A stretch of 42,755 nt of DNA from JBQLZO01 sp052168315 (GCA_052168315.1 JBQLZO010000017.1:1-42755); one strand, 5' to 3'. Positions 6,692 to 15,553 are shown, counted from the first letter of the stretch. Numbers and translations: made by a program. Notes: generated from the sequence alone by a model not told the origin.

Positions 6692-9586
6692 ATGGGCGCA
6701 TCGAATCCGTTCAACTCTCGCAAGACGCTGAAGGCCAACGGGCGTGAGTACTCGTACTACGACCTGGGTGTGCTGATCGAGAACAAGATCGGGGATGTGG
6801 AGCGGCTGCCGTATTCGCTGCGGGTGCTTCTGGAGGGGATGCTGCGGAACCTGGATGGGTTCACGGTGACGCAGGATGACATCGCGGGGCTGGCGAACTG
6901 GAACGCGGGCGCGGTGGAGCAGGTTGAGATGCCGTTCATGCCGGGGAGGGTGGTGCTGCAGGACTTCACGGGCGTGCCGTGCGTGGTGGATCTTGCGGCG
7001 ATGCGTGATGCGATGCGGGCGCTGGGGGGCGATCCGGCGGAGATCAACCCGGCGGTGCAGTGCGACCTGGTGATCGACCACTCGGTGCAGGTGGATGACT
7101 TCGCGACGCGGGTGGCGCTGACGATCAACGCGCAGAAGGAGTTCGAGCGGAACAACGAGCGTTACCGGTTCCTGAAGTGGGGTCAGCAGTCGCTGAGCAA
7201 CTTCAGCGTGGTGCCGCCGGCGACGGGGATCGTGCACCAGGTGAACCTGGAGTACCTGGCGCCGGGCGTGCTGACGCGGGAGGTGGATGGGCGGACGGAG
7301 GTGTACCCGGACTCGCTGGTGGGGACGGACTCGCACACGACGATGATCAACGCGCTGGGCGTGCTGGGGTGGGGCGTGGGCGGGATCGAGGCCGAGGCGG
7401 TGATGCTGGGTCAGCCGGTGTACATGCTCACGCCGGAGGTGGTGGGGTTCAAGCTGACGGGTCGTTTGCCGGAGGGGTCGACGGCGACGGACCTGGTTTT
7501 GACGGTGACGCAGATGCTGCGTGCGCACGGGGTGGTGGAGAAGTTCGTTGAGTTCTTTGGTCCCGGGATGGCGGAGCTGTCGATCCCGGATCGGGCGACG
7601 ATCGCGAACATGGCGCCGGAGTATGGGGCGACTTGCGGGTTCTTCCCGATCGATGCGAAGACGCTGGAGTACCTGCGGTTTACGGGTCGTTCGTCGGAGA
7701 TGGTGGCGCTGACGGAGGCGTACGCGAAGGCGAACCATCTGTTCTGGGAGGCGGGGAAGAAGGATCCGGAGTTTTCCTCGGTGCTGGAGCTGGATGTTTC
7801 GACGGTGCAGCCATCGCTGGCGGGGCCGAAGCGGCCGCAGGACCGGATCGTGCTGTCGAGCGCGAAGGCGCAGTGGACGAAGGAGCTGACGGACAGCTTC
7901 GGTCGGAAGGTGGCCAGCGAGCGCGTGGGCACGAGCCGGTGGGCGGGCGAGGGCGGGCAGTCGGCGCCGGATGGGGGGCTGCCGGCGGTGAACGCGGGCG
8001 AGGATGCCGGTGGGCACGCCCTGCATGAGCAGGATTGCGGGAGCGAGGCGGGGGTTCGGGTGTCGATGGAGGTGGATGGGACCACGGAGCGGTTCTCGCT
8101 GCACGATGGGGACATCGTGATCGCGGCGATCACTTCGTGCACGAACACCTCGAACCCGGATGTGATGCTGGCGGCGGGGCTGGTGGCGCGGAAGGCCAAT
8201 GCGCTGGGTCTGAAGCGGAAGCCGTGGGTGAAGACCTCGCTGGCTCCGGGCTCGAAAGTGGTGACGGACTACTACGAGCGTGCGGGGCTGACGGGTGATC
8301 TTGAGGCGCTGGGGTTCCACACGGTGGGGTACGGGTGCACGACCTGCATCGGGAACTCCGGGCCGTTGCCGGAGAAGATCGAGTCTGCGATCAAGGCGAA
8401 CAACCTCGTGGTGTGCTCGGTGCTGTCGGGGAACCGGAACTTCGAGGGCCGGATCCATCCGGCGATCAAGGCGAACTTCCTGGCGTCGCCGCCGCTGGTG
8501 GTGGCGTACGCGATCGCGGGGACGATGGACATCGATGTGTTCAACGAGCCGCTGGCGCACACGGCGGATGGGCGTGCGGTGTTCCTGAAGGACATCTGGC
8601 CGACGCAGAAGGAGATTGAGGATCTTCGTTCGCACGCGATCACGCGTGAGCAGTTCGTGAGCAAGTACGCGGATGTGTTCACGGGGAACCCGACCTGGAA
8701 CGATGTGCCGGTGTCCAAGTCGGAGCTATATCCATGGGATGACGATTCGACCTACATCCAGAACCCGCCGTTCTTCGAGGGGATGGGCGAGCGTCCGGAG
8801 GAGCTTTCGGAGATCCGCGGGGCGCGGGTGCTGGTGTTCGTGGGCGACTCGGTGACGACGGACCACATCTCGCCGGCGGGGTCGATCGCGGAGAAGTCTC
8901 CTGCGGGCGCGTACCTGCTCTCGAAGGGGGTGGCGCGTTCGGAGTTCAACTCGTACGGCTCTCGGCGCGGGAACGACCGGGTGATGACGCGGGGGACCTT
9001 CGCGAATGTGCGGGTTCGGAACAAGGTGGCGATGGATTCGTCGGGCCAGATCCCCGAGGGCGGGTGGACGCGTGACTTCACGCGGGCGCCGGATGCGGCG
9101 GCGCTGGAGGATGCGCCGCGCGCGTGGATCTACGACGCGGCGATGAACTACCGCGCGGCGGGCGTTCCGCTGGTGGTGCTGGCGGGGACGGACTACGGGA
9201 TGGGCTCATCGCGTGACTGGGCGGCGAAGGGGACGAACCTGCTGGGCGTGAAGGCGGTGATCGCGCGGTCGTTCGAGCGGATCCACCGTTCGAACCTGGT
9301 GTTCATGGGGGTGCTGCCGCTGGTGTTCGAGGATGGCGTCTCGGGCGAGTCGCTGGGGCTGGACGGGACGGAGCGGTTCGACATCGAGCTGCCCGCGCCG
9401 CTGGCGCCGCAGGCGGTGGTGACGGTGCGTGCGACGAAGCCGGATGGTCGGGTGATCTCGTTCCCGGCGCGTTCGCGTCTGGATACGCCGATCGAGGTGG
9501 AGTACTACCGGAACGGCGGGATTTTGCAGACGGTGATCCGGAAGAAGTTGAATGAGGCTGGGGCCGGGGCGGGGGTTGGGGGGTGA
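6692..9586 (+). CDS. acnA: Aconitate hydratase AcnA
   Basis: Aconitase converts citrate to isocitrate in the TCA cycle using a [4Fe-4S] cluster. The start at 6692 is set by AAGGAGG at 6680-6686, giving 964 residues. The three cluster ligands are C483 (in TSCTNTSNP), C549 and C552 (in GYGCTTCIGNSGPLP); the 66- and 3-residue spacing equals that of E. coli AcnA. The N-terminal SNFSVVPPATGIVHQVNLEY and GTDSHTTMINALGVLGWGVG stretches and the C-terminal swivel domain (DYGMGSSRDWAAKGTNLLGV) are all present. It is about 70 residues longer than most AcnA proteins. Much of the difference is a Gly/Ala/Glu-rich insertion around residues 410-455, just before the first cluster cysteine, probably a surface loop. 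Confidence 0.97.
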   Translation: MGASNPFNSRKTLKANGREYSYYDLGVLIENKIGDVERLPYSLRVLLEGMLRNLDGFTVTQDDIAGLANWNAGAVEQVEMPFMPGRVVLQDFTGVPCVVDLAAMRDAMRALGGDPAEINPAVQCDLVIDHSVQVDDFATRVALTINAQKEFERNNERYRFLKWGQQSLSNFSVVPPATGIVHQVNLEYLAPGVLTREVDGRTEVYPDSLVGTDSHTTMINALGVLGWGVGGIEAEAVMLGQPVYMLTPEVVGFKLTGRLPEGSTATDLVLTVTQMLRAHGVVEKFVEFFGPGMAELSIPDRATIANMAPEYGATCGFFPIDAKTLEYLRFTGRSSEMVALTEAYAKANHLFWEAGKKDPEFSSVLELDVSTVQPSLAGPKRPQDRIVLSSAKAQWTKELTDSFGRKVASERVGTSRWAGEGGQSAPDGGLPAVNAGEDAGGHALHEQDCGSEAGVRVSMEVDGTTERFSLHDGDIVIAAITSCTNTSNPDVMLAAGLVARKANALGLKRKPWVKTSLAPGSKVVTDYYERAGLTGDLEALGFHTVGYGCTTCIGNSGPLPEKIESAIKANNLVVCSVLSGNRNFEGRIHPAIKANFLASPPLVVAYAIAGTMDIDVFNEPLAHTADGRAVFLKDIWPTQKEIEDLRSHAITREQFVSKYADVFTGNPTWNDVPVSKSELYPWDDDSTYIQNPPFFEGMGERPEELSEIRGARVLVFVGDSVTTDHISPAGSIAEKSPAGAYLLSKGVARSEFNSYGSRRGNDRVMTRGTFANVRVRNKVAMDSSGQIPEGGWTRDFTRAPDAAALEDAPRAWIYDAAMNYRAAGVPLVVLAGTDYGMGSSRDWAAKGTNLLGVKAVIARSFERIHRSNLVFMGVLPLVFEDGVSGESLGLDGTERFDIELPAPLAPQAVVTVRATKPDGRVISFPARSRLDTPIEVEYYRNGGILQTVIRKKLNEAGAGAGVGG

Positions 9587-9609
9587 GGGGGAAGAAGGCA
9601 TCGGGGACT

Positions 9610-9637
9610 AGGCATCAGGCATCAGGCACCGGGCACC
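9610..9637 (+). repeat. Four tandem heptamers after acnA
   Basis: AGGCATC, AGGCATC, AGGCACC and GGGCACC follow each other without gaps 23 bases after the acnA stop. The rest of the 240-base gap up to 9828 holds only a possible extended -10 (TGGTATATA near 9751-9759). Confidence 0.6.
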
Positions 9638-9828
9638 AGTGAAGATTGGGGGGGTCGGGCTTCGGTGGAGCGCGCGCGGGGGGGCGGGGATGCGGCGGGC
9701 GGGGCTGTGATGGCGCGCCGATGAGGGGGCGTGCGATCTTGCTGAGAATGTGGTATATAGGGGGATGTAGGGTAGGGGTTGGCTGGTCGCCGGTTCGTTG
9801 TTGGGCGGCGGGGTGGTGATGAGAGGGT

Positions 9829-10200
9829 GTGCCTGTGGATTATGTGATTTTCTTTGGGCTGTGGTTCGTGCTGACTTATGTGGCGGCGTTTTTGACGATC
9901 ATGCTGCTGGGGAACTTCCTGGGGTTGTCGGTGCCGGACTTCGGCGGGCTTTTGTGGCGGACCGGGGTTCTGGCGGGTGCGACGGTGGTGGGGGCCGTGG
10001 TGGCGTCGATGGTTCCGGTGCCGTTCGCGGGGATCCTGATTCCGTCGGTGCTGGGCGCGATCGTGCTGGTGATGCTGTTCGAGATGGAGTTTCTGGAGGA
10101 GTTCTGGGCGATCGTGGTGTTCCTGATCGCGTACGCGTTCGCGCAGCTTTTGATCGCGATCCTGCTGGGGGTGCTGCTGTCGGGGGTGATGGGCGGGTGA
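9829..10200 (+). CDS. Small polytopic membrane protein of unknown function
   Basis: A 123-residue, very hydrophobic protein with four likely membrane segments: IFFGLWFVLTYVAAFLTIML, VLAGATVVGAVVASMV, FAGILIPSVLGAIVLVMLF and FWAIVVFLIAYAFAQLLIAI. The GTG start at 9829 follows GAGAGG; a second GTG two codons on is also possible. I do not recognise a family. It lies between acnA and a TagF-like gene on the same strand with gaps of over 200 bases on each side, so no operon is evident. Confidence 0.7.
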   Translation: MPVDYVIFFGLWFVLTYVAAFLTIMLLGNFLGLSVPDFGGLLWRTGVLAGATVVGAVVASMVPVPFAGILIPSVLGAIVLVMLFEMEFLEEFWAIVVFLIAYAFAQLLIAILLGVLLSGVMGG

Positions 10201-10409
10201 GGGGCGGGGGCGGGGGGTCGTTCGCGGAATCTGGGGGTGGATTGGAGCATGTTGTGGTTGGGGTGGGTCCGATCATCGAGGGGTTGTGGTGTGGGGGATT
10301 GGGGTGGGTTTTGTGGGTGTTTGGGGGGGATGGTGTGGGGTTGGGGCGTTGTCGGGGGTGGTTTGCCGCGTGATGTTTCAATGTCGATGCATCGGCGGGT
10401 GTTGCCCGA

Positions 10410-10415
10410 TAGACT
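10410..10415 (+). promoter_or_regulatory. Possible -10 element for the TagF-like gene
   Basis: TAGACT matches the -10-like hexamer seen before other genes here. Transcription from it would begin near 10422, close to alternative ATG codons at 10420 and 10426, and about 70 bases before the start preferred for the gene. No clear -35 is seen. Confidence 0.35.
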
Positions 10416-10494
10416 GTTGATGCCCATGGCCCGTCCCACGCTGGCTGCCTCGACGCACCGTGTGGGTTCACCGCGCTCCAAGGCTCGACTCGCC

Positions 10495-11658
10495 ATGCAA
10501 TCTCGACCGTCGTTGTTCGGTAAGCACCCCGCGTGGCCGGACTTCATGGAGGTGGGGGTCCGATCTGAGGGATCGCTTCGTTGCTGGATCGACGCGTTCA
10601 TGGAATCCATGGAGCGCGTGGTGAGCGGTGGCCGTTGGGGTGTTCCGGGGCAGGCATCGCCGGGGTGGCTGGTGGGGTTCGATCACACGCTGGTGGTGGC
10701 GCTGGACGATGGGGTGATGGCGGTGGGTCGGGTGTGGGCTTCTTCTGATGCGCGGGGGCGGACGATGTATCCGCTGGTGGCGATGCAGGAGGTGGACCCG
10801 GGGTGCGGGCTGGATGTGGTGTGCGATGTGGCGGGGCAGCTGGATGGGCTGCACGAGCGGATCGCGGATGTGCGCGATGCGGATGATGTGGAGCGTGAGG
10901 TTGTTGCGTTCGGCGAGCGGACGCGCTTTGCGCGGGTGGTGATGGGCGAGGGGCGTGGCGGGGGTGATGGTGGGCGTGATGGTGGGGGATGTGATGGGTG
11001 GGGTTCGGCGTTGTCGTGGCGGGAGTCGGGCGGGGGCGCGGGTCGGGTGGAGTCGTTGCTGGCGGACATGGCCGAGGCGGGCGTGCTGGTGTCGCCGAGG
11101 ACGGGTGGGGGCGGAGGGCGCTCGGGTGGCTCGACGACCCGGATGGTGGCGGCGCGGGCGGTGTCGTATTCGGTGCGTGTGGGCGTGCGGGGCGATGAGG
11201 ATGGCGTGCGGGTGGCGGGCGCGCTGGCGCTGCTGCTGCGCGATGCGCTGTCGCCCGGGGTGGCGCTGGCGTGCGTGGTGGGTGGCGGCGGGGAGTGGGT
11301 GGATGTGCTGGTGGGTCTGCCATCCGTGGAGAGCGTGTGGGGTCTGCGGGCGGGTGCGGAAGAGGTTCCGGTGCGGGCGGGCGGTGTTGGCGATGGCGGC
11401 GGGGTGGTGCGTGGCGAGGTGGAGCGGGTGCTGGACCGTTGGGGCGATGGCGGGCATGTGAGCGAGCGTTCGTGGGATGGTGGCGATGGCGGGGATGCGT
11501 TGGTGGGGGCCGCGGGCGGTGCGGGGCGCGGCGGGGTGGGCGTGGTGGGTCATGGTGTCATGCACCGGTTCAGCGGTGCGCAGGTGGTGAGCCTGGTGGT
11601 GCTGGGTGTTTCGGTGCTGGCGTGCGGGATGCTGCTGGCGTGGCAGTTGATGGGGTGA
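10495..11658 (+). CDS. TagF-like protein with C-terminal membrane anchor
   Basis: A 387-residue protein. The N-terminus has the FGKHPAWPDFMEVG motif matching the FGKxPxxGDF signature of TagF, a type VI secretion-associated protein. About 80 residues on, MAVGRVWASSDARGRTMYPL corresponds to the S-x-D-x-x-GR-x-x-PL block of the same family. The rest is Gly-rich and variable, ending in one membrane segment (VVSLVVLGVSVLACGMLLAW, residues 363-382). The start at 10495 is chosen because TagF proteins begin just before this motif; ATGs at 10420 and 10426 would add 23-25 residues with non-coding-like composition. No other type VI secretion gene is in the window, so the role is open. It may be a TagF domain used in a kinase/FHA-type signalling complex. 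Confidence 0.7.
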   Translation: MQSRPSLFGKHPAWPDFMEVGVRSEGSLRCWIDAFMESMERVVSGGRWGVPGQASPGWLVGFDHTLVVALDDGVMAVGRVWASSDARGRTMYPLVAMQEVDPGCGLDVVCDVAGQLDGLHERIADVRDADDVEREVVAFGERTRFARVVMGEGRGGGDGGRDGGGCDGWGSALSWRESGGGAGRVESLLADMAEAGVLVSPRTGGGGGRSGGSTTRMVAARAVSYSVRVGVRGDEDGVRVAGALALLLRDALSPGVALACVVGGGGEWVDVLVGLPSVESVWGLRAGAEEVPVRAGGVGDGGGVVRGEVERVLDRWGDGGHVSERSWDGGDGGDALVGAAGGAGRGGVGVVGHGVMHRFSGAQVVSLVVLGVSVLACGMLLAWQLMG

Positions 11659-11698
11659 GCGGTTGGGTGGGTGTTGGATCGCGTGAGCGCATGAGAAA

Positions 11699-11722
11699 GG
11701 GCCCGCCTTGTGGGGCGGGCCC
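11699..11722 (-). terminator. Shared terminator between the TagF-like and redoxin genes
   Basis: A 9-bp perfect stem (GGGCCCGCC at 11699-11707 with 11714-11722) has a six-base loop. On the minus strand it is followed by TTTCTC, so it best serves the redoxin gene; it may also stop plus-strand transcripts. Confidence 0.8.
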
Positions 11723-11758
11723 TGCGTGGTTCATGTCACGGGTTGCGGGGTTGGGTGC

Positions 11759-12445
11759 TCAGTTGGCGTACTTGACGCCGCAGCCGTAGGGGCGGGTCTC
11801 GGTGGTGGTGACGGTCTCACCGGCGACGATCTGGGTGAGGGCCTGGTCGACATAGTTGACGACCTGGTCGCCGGCGCCCGCGGGCGCGGGGGTGCGGTTG
11901 GAGTCCATGGCGCCCTGGTAGGCGAGGGTTCCATCGCGGTTGATGATGTACATGTGGGGTGTGGTGCGGGCGTTGTAGGCCTTGCCGACCTTGCCATTGG
12001 TGTCCATGAGGACGGGGTGCTTGACGCCCCACTCCTTGACCATGGGCGCGTTCTTGGCGAAGTCGGGGTGTGACTCATTGGTGGAGTTGACGAGGAGCCA
12101 GACGACATTCTGGTCCTTGTACTTCTCGGCGAGGGCCTGGGTGGGCTTGGTGGTCAGTTCGTTGTTGTAGAACTTGACGACGAAGGGGCATCCGGGGTTG
12201 AACCACTCGAGGACGACGATCTTGCCCTGCTCGGTGTAGTCGGAGAGCTTGTGCTCCTTGCCGTTCATGTCGGTGAGTGTGAAGTCGGGTGCGGGCTGGC
12301 CGATGGTGAGTGGTTCGGCGGCGCGCTCGGGCTGGCGGCCCATCTGGGCGTCGGCGGTGGTGGTGAACCATGCGGCGCCGGTGAGGGCGAGGGCCGCGGC
12401 GACGCCGGCAAGCCAGGTGCGGCGAGTGGTGGTGTTGCTGCTCAT
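11759..12445 (-). CDS. Exported redoxin (thioredoxin-fold, AhpC/TSA-type) protein
   Basis: A 228-residue protein. The signal peptide has a twin-arginine look: TTTRRTWLAGVAAALALTGA, ending at ADA near residue 34. The mature part is a thioredoxin fold: IGQPAPDFTLTDMNGKEHKL, then IVVLEWFNPGCPFVVKFY, then the cis-proline strand TTPHMYIINRDGTLAYQGAM. The active site has one cysteine (GCPF) instead of CxxC; a second cysteine lies near the C-terminus (YGCGVKYAN) and might act as resolving residue. The start at 12445 follows AAAGGA at proper spacing; an upstream ATG at 12463 lacks one. It lies downstream of the DsbD-N-like gene on the same strand, across a probable terminator, which suggests envelope thiol chemistry. 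The exact reaction is not deducible. Confidence 0.85.
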   Translation of the reverse strand: MSSNTTTRRTWLAGVAAALALTGAAWFTTTADAQMGRQPERAAEPLTIGQPAPDFTLTDMNGKEHKLSDYTEQGKIVVLEWFNPGCPFVVKFYNNELTTKPTQALAEKYKDQNVVWLLVNSTNESHPDFAKNAPMVKEWGVKHPVLMDTNGKVGKAYNARTTPHMYIINRDGTLAYQGAMDSNRTPAPAGAGDQVVNYVDQALTQIVAGETVTTTETRPYGCGVKYAN

Positions 12446-12557
12446 GTCTTCGATCCTTTCCAATCCATCAGATCTGGCGGCGCTGTGCGCTCCGCGCCAA
12501 GCGGGGCGTTCGGGTCGCCACTCGGGCGGGAAGGCCCGGACAGTGCGGTCTCGAGAA

Positions 12558-12590
12558 ACCCTGGGCGCCGGCGTTGGGCGGCGCGAGGGT
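12558..12590 (-). terminator. Terminator of the DsbD-N-like gene
   Basis: ACCCT (12558-12562) plus GCGCCG (12565-12570) pair with CGGCGC (12579-12584) plus AGGGT (12586-12590). On the minus strand the hairpin is followed by TTTCTC. It lies 20 bases past the stop of the gene ending at 12610. Confidence 0.65.
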
Positions 12591-12609
12591 GTTTGGGCGT
12601 GGTGGGTGA

Positions 12610-13674
12610 TTATGACGGGGTGGGGGCCCGGGGCGCGGGGGGTGGTGGTGGGATGGTGAGTCCGAGGTTGATGGTGGTGTGGCCGAGGGTGAGCTGGAGG
12701 ATGGCTTTGAGGTGGGGGGCCTTGGTGATGTCGGGGCGGTGGGGGATGGTGAGGCGGAGGGGTTGTTCGGTGGCGGTCGTGGTGGTGGTGGGGTTGGGAT
12801 TTCGTTGGGCGGCGGTGTCGGCGATGCGGTTGCGCGGGAGGAAGCGGAGTTGCTGCTCATCCGGGATCCAGCGGATGGCGGTGGCGTCGGGGGGCGCGGA
12901 GATGGTGAGGGTGGGGCGGGCGGGGTCGGTGGTGTCCCAGTTGATGTCGATGCCCCAGCGTGCGGGGTCCTGGTCGGTGAGTGGGGTTTGCGCGCGGGCG
13001 TGGGCGAAGCGCGGGGCGTGGGGGGTGGGTGCCGCGGAGGCGGTGGTGTCGGTTGGTTGGACGGGGAGGGTGATGGTGGCGGTGTCCTGGCCGGGGAGGC
13101 AGATGTCCTTGCAGACGAGCCAGTCGACCTTGGTGGTGATGGTGATGGGTGTGTTGGTGCGCTGTGCGCGTTGGGCGGCTTCGCTTGAGATGATGAGCGG
13201 GAAGAGGAGTGTGAGGCGGCGCTCGTGGATGTAGTCGAGCGACTGTGAGGAGGGGGAGTAGGCGGTGGGGGCGGGCCAGATGGGGTTGCCGATGGTGATG
13301 CCATCGGGGGTGTCGAAGGACCAGACGGGTGGGATGCCGGTGTCGCCGGCGAATTTCCAGTAGAGGTGCCAGCCTTCGGCGATGGTGAAGTCGAGGGCGA
13401 TCCAGTTGATGTGGGCGGGTCGGATGGCGGTGAGTTCGGAGATGAGGGCGACGGCGGCGTGGTCGTTGCCGGTCTCTGGCTTCTGGGGTGTGGTGTTGAA
13501 GGGGGAGTTGGTGGGGGTGTTGGAGGGGGCGTTGGGGGGGGTGGTCTTGCCTGGCTGGGCGTTGGCGGTGGAGAAGGCGGTTGCGGCGAGGAGGAGCGCC
13601 GCGGCGGCCGTTGTGAGGCGCTGATGGGCGCAGCGGGGCGGTTGGCGGGGATGGTGGTGTTGGAATTGGCGCAT
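12610..13674 (-). CDS. DsbD N-terminal-domain-like exported protein
   Basis: A 354-residue protein with a signal peptide (LTTAAAALLLAATAFSTANA, about residues 20-39). The mature part carries two signatures of the DsbD alpha domain (also called disulfide-bond corrector domain): GWHLYWKFAGDTGIPP at about residues 103-118 and WLVCKDICLPG near residue 180, with the cysteine pair that receives electrons in DsbD. The membrane beta domain and thioredoxin gamma domain of full DsbD are absent, so it would need a separate electron donor. The C-terminal ~130 residues form a second, Pro/Thr-rich part. The redoxin downstream and the divergent rhodanese-like lipoprotein fit a periplasmic thiol-redox neighbourhood. 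The ATG at 13674 is used; no strong ribosome binding site is seen. Confidence 0.82.
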   Translation of the reverse strand: MRQFQHHHPRQPPRCAHQRLTTAAAALLLAATAFSTANAQPGKTTPPNAPSNTPTNSPFNTTPQKPETGNDHAAVALISELTAIRPAHINWIALDFTIAEGWHLYWKFAGDTGIPPVWSFDTPDGITIGNPIWPAPTAYSPSSQSLDYIHERRLTLLFPLIISSEAAQRAQRTNTPITITTKVDWLVCKDICLPGQDTATITLPVQPTDTTASAAPTPHAPRFAHARAQTPLTDQDPARWGIDINWDTTDPARPTLTISAPPDATAIRWIPDEQQLRFLPRNRIADTAAQRNPNPTTTTTATEQPLRLTIPHRPDITKAPHLKAILQLTLGHTTINLGLTIPPPPPAPRAPTPS

Positions 13675-13812
13675 CGGTGGGGAGGGGAGTTGGAGGGGTT
13701 GGGGCGGATTGGGGGGGTGGGGGGCGCGGGAGGTGAACGCTTCGTACCATGTGAAGTATTCACCAACATGCGTTGCGGTTTCGCGAGATCCGAGAGACGG
13801 GAGAAGACACCT

Positions 13813-14283
13813 ATGGCGTTGATGTCACGAGAGTTACGGGATTTCCGCGGGTGGTTCGGGGCGTTCGTTCTGGTGCTGGTGGGGTTGGGGATGGGCGGAT
13901 GCAACCATCCGGTGGATGATTCTCGGATCAGGCGGACGACCGTTCAGGAGGTGCAAACGCTGCTGGAGCGGAACGGGGACCGGGTGCTCTTGATTGATTC
14001 TCGGGCCCAGTCGGAGGTGGATGCGGGGACGATCCCGGGGAGCGTGGCGATCCGGCCGGGGGAGATCGATCTGAACCGTCGCGACCCATGGCTGGAGGGA
14101 TTTTCGGTGCTGGTGGTGTTCGCGGAGAATCGGGGATCGAGTTCTGCTCGGGTGGTTTCGAAGCGTCTGATGATGGCGCGGTATCGGGATGTTCGGCTGA
14201 TGGAGGCGGGGATCGACGGGTGGCGGGCGAGCGGTGGGGCGGTGGGGGAGGCGGGTCGTCGCGGCGCGGCGAGGGCCCGGTGA
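13813..14283 (+). CDS. Rhodanese-fold lipoprotein lacking the catalytic cysteine
   Basis: A 156-residue protein starting at an ATG preceded by CGGGAGAAG. Residues 10-29 form a lipoprotein signal (FGAFVLVLVGLGMGGC) with the lipidated Cys near residue 29. The remainder is a rhodanese-like domain: TTVQEVQTLLERNGDRVLLI, DSRAQSEVDAGTIPGSVAI, then VLVVFAENRGSSSARVVSKR and a C-terminal MEAGIDGWRASGG, which matches the L-x-GG-x-x-xW ending. Where active rhodaneses have YCxxGxRS, this one reads FAENRGSSS, with Ala in the cysteine position, so sulfurtransfer is unlikely. It is divergent from the DsbD-N-like gene. A binding or scaffolding role at the membrane is more likely. Confidence 0.82.
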   Translation: MALMSRELRDFRGWFGAFVLVLVGLGMGGCNHPVDDSRIRRTTVQEVQTLLERNGDRVLLIDSRAQSEVDAGTIPGSVAIRPGEIDLNRRDPWLEGFSVLVVFAENRGSSSARVVSKRLMMARYRDVRLMEAGIDGWRASGGAVGEAGRRGAARAR

Positions 14284-14459
14284 GTTGGTGGAATTGCGAT
14301 GGGTGGGGGGTGAAAGCGCCGATGGGTGATCTCCCCTCCCGGGGCGTGCCGCGGGTTCGGGGGAGGTGCGGCGTGGGGGTGCTGGTTTGTGGGGATGCGG
14401 GTGGGGTGTCTATGTTCGGGAGCGATCGCCGCTTGTGGCGTCGAGAGGAGTGAGTGGCG

Positions 14460-15461
14460 ATGGCGTTGGATCGAGGCGTTGCGTCGGGGGGTGTCGGTGA
14501 TTCCGGGTTTGCGCCAGCGCGGGGGCGCGTGTTCGGCGGGAACGATGGGGCTGTGGGCGGGACGCCGTTGATCCGGCTGCGGCGGCTGGCGCCTGGGAAC
14601 GGCGCCACGATCCTGCTGAAGATGGAGTCTCAGAATCCGCTGGGGTCGGTGAAGGACCGGATCGGTCGCGCGATGATCGATGATGCGGAGCGTCGGGGTG
14701 CGCTGGGTCCGGGGGCGCATGTGATCGAGCCGACCTCGGGGAACACGGGGATCGCGCTGGCGTTCGTGTGCGCGGTGCGTGGGTATCGGCTGACGCTGTG
14801 CATGCCCGAGTCGATGTCGCTGGAGCGTCGGGCGGTGCTGAAGCATTTCGGGGCCGAGCTGCTGCTGACTCCGGCGGATCGCGGGATGTCTGGGGCGGTG
14901 GCGGCGGCGACGGAATTGTGCGAGAAGGAGCGGAAGCGCGGGGCGGCGTTCATGCCGCAGCAGTTCGAGAACCCTGCGAACCCGGCGGTGCACGAGGCGA
15001 CGACGGGGCCGGAGATCTGGGAGGATTCGGGCGGGTCGGTGGATGCGATCGTGGCGGGCGTGGGCACGGGCGGGACGATCACGGGGGTGACGCGGTTCGT
15101 TCGGACGCAGAAGAAGTCTTTCCGTGCGATCGCGGTGGAGCCCTCGGCATCGCCGGTGATTTCGGGCGGGGAGCCGGGGGCGCACAAGATCCAGGGGATC
15201 GGGGCGGGGTTCGTGCCGGCGAACCTGGACACGGGGTTGCTCGATGGTGTGGAGCAGGTGAGCAACGAGGATGCGATCTCGTGGGCGCGGCGTCTGGCGC
15301 AGGAGGAGGGGATCTTCGGCGGGATCTCGTCGGGCGCGAATGTGTGCGCTGCGTACCGGGTGGCGTCGCGCGCGGAGTTTGCGGGCAAGACGATCGTGAC
15401 GGTGTGCTGCTCGTTCGGCGAGCGGTATCTGTCGACGGCGTTGATTGATCAGGCGGGGTGA
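14460..15461 (+). CDS. cysK: Cysteine synthase (O-acetylserine sulfhydrylase)
   Basis: A PLP enzyme of the beta family that makes cysteine from O-acetylserine and sulfide. The PLP lysine is K65 in NPLGSVKDRIG. Other signatures are PTSGNTGIALAF, the phosphate-binding GVGTGGTITGVTRF, KIQGIGAGFVPANLD and GIFGGISSGAN. The length, 333 residues, is close to the usual 310-320 apart from a ~15-residue N-terminal extension. ATG at 14460 is preferred because AGAGGAG at 14444-14450 is well spaced; a GTG at 14454 is in frame. A threonine or beta-cystathionine substrate cannot be excluded, but GTPLIRLRRL with QNPLGSVKDR is typical of CysK. Confidence 0.93.
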   Translation: MALDRGVASGGVGDSGFAPARGRVFGGNDGAVGGTPLIRLRRLAPGNGATILLKMESQNPLGSVKDRIGRAMIDDAERRGALGPGAHVIEPTSGNTGIALAFVCAVRGYRLTLCMPESMSLERRAVLKHFGAELLLTPADRGMSGAVAAATELCEKERKRGAAFMPQQFENPANPAVHEATTGPEIWEDSGGSVDAIVAGVGTGGTITGVTRFVRTQKKSFRAIAVEPSASPVISGGEPGAHKIQGIGAGFVPANLDTGLLDGVEQVSNEDAISWARRLAQEEGIFGGISSGANVCAAYRVASRAEFAGKTIVTVCCSFGERYLSTALIDQAG

Positions 15462-15507
15462 GGGTGGGGGTTTGGGATGGGTGTGGGTGTGGGTGTGAGA
15501 GAGTGAA

Positions 15508-15542
15508 GACACCGGTCGGAGACCGGTGCCACCGAAGAGGGG
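15508..15542 (+). repeat. GGA-loop hairpin repeat, copy D
   Basis: CACCGGTC (15510-15517) and GACCGGTG (15521-15528) pair around GGA, followed by CCACCGAAGAGG. It lies immediately upstream of the start region of the large amidohydrolase gene. Confidence 0.8.
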
Positions 15543-15547
15543 GCCGC

Positions 15548-15553
15548 TAGACT
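15548..15553 (+). promoter_or_regulatory. Probable -10 element, leaderless start
   Basis: TAGACT is followed by exactly six bases and then the ATG at 15560. No ribosome binding site is present. This spacing would put the transcription start on the start codon. Confidence 0.5.

Noticed and set aside
10420..10494. Earlier ATG starts (10420, 10426) for the TagF-like gene
   Set aside because: The extra residues precede the family's normal N-terminus and are encoded by C-rich sequence unlike the gene; kept as an alternative only.
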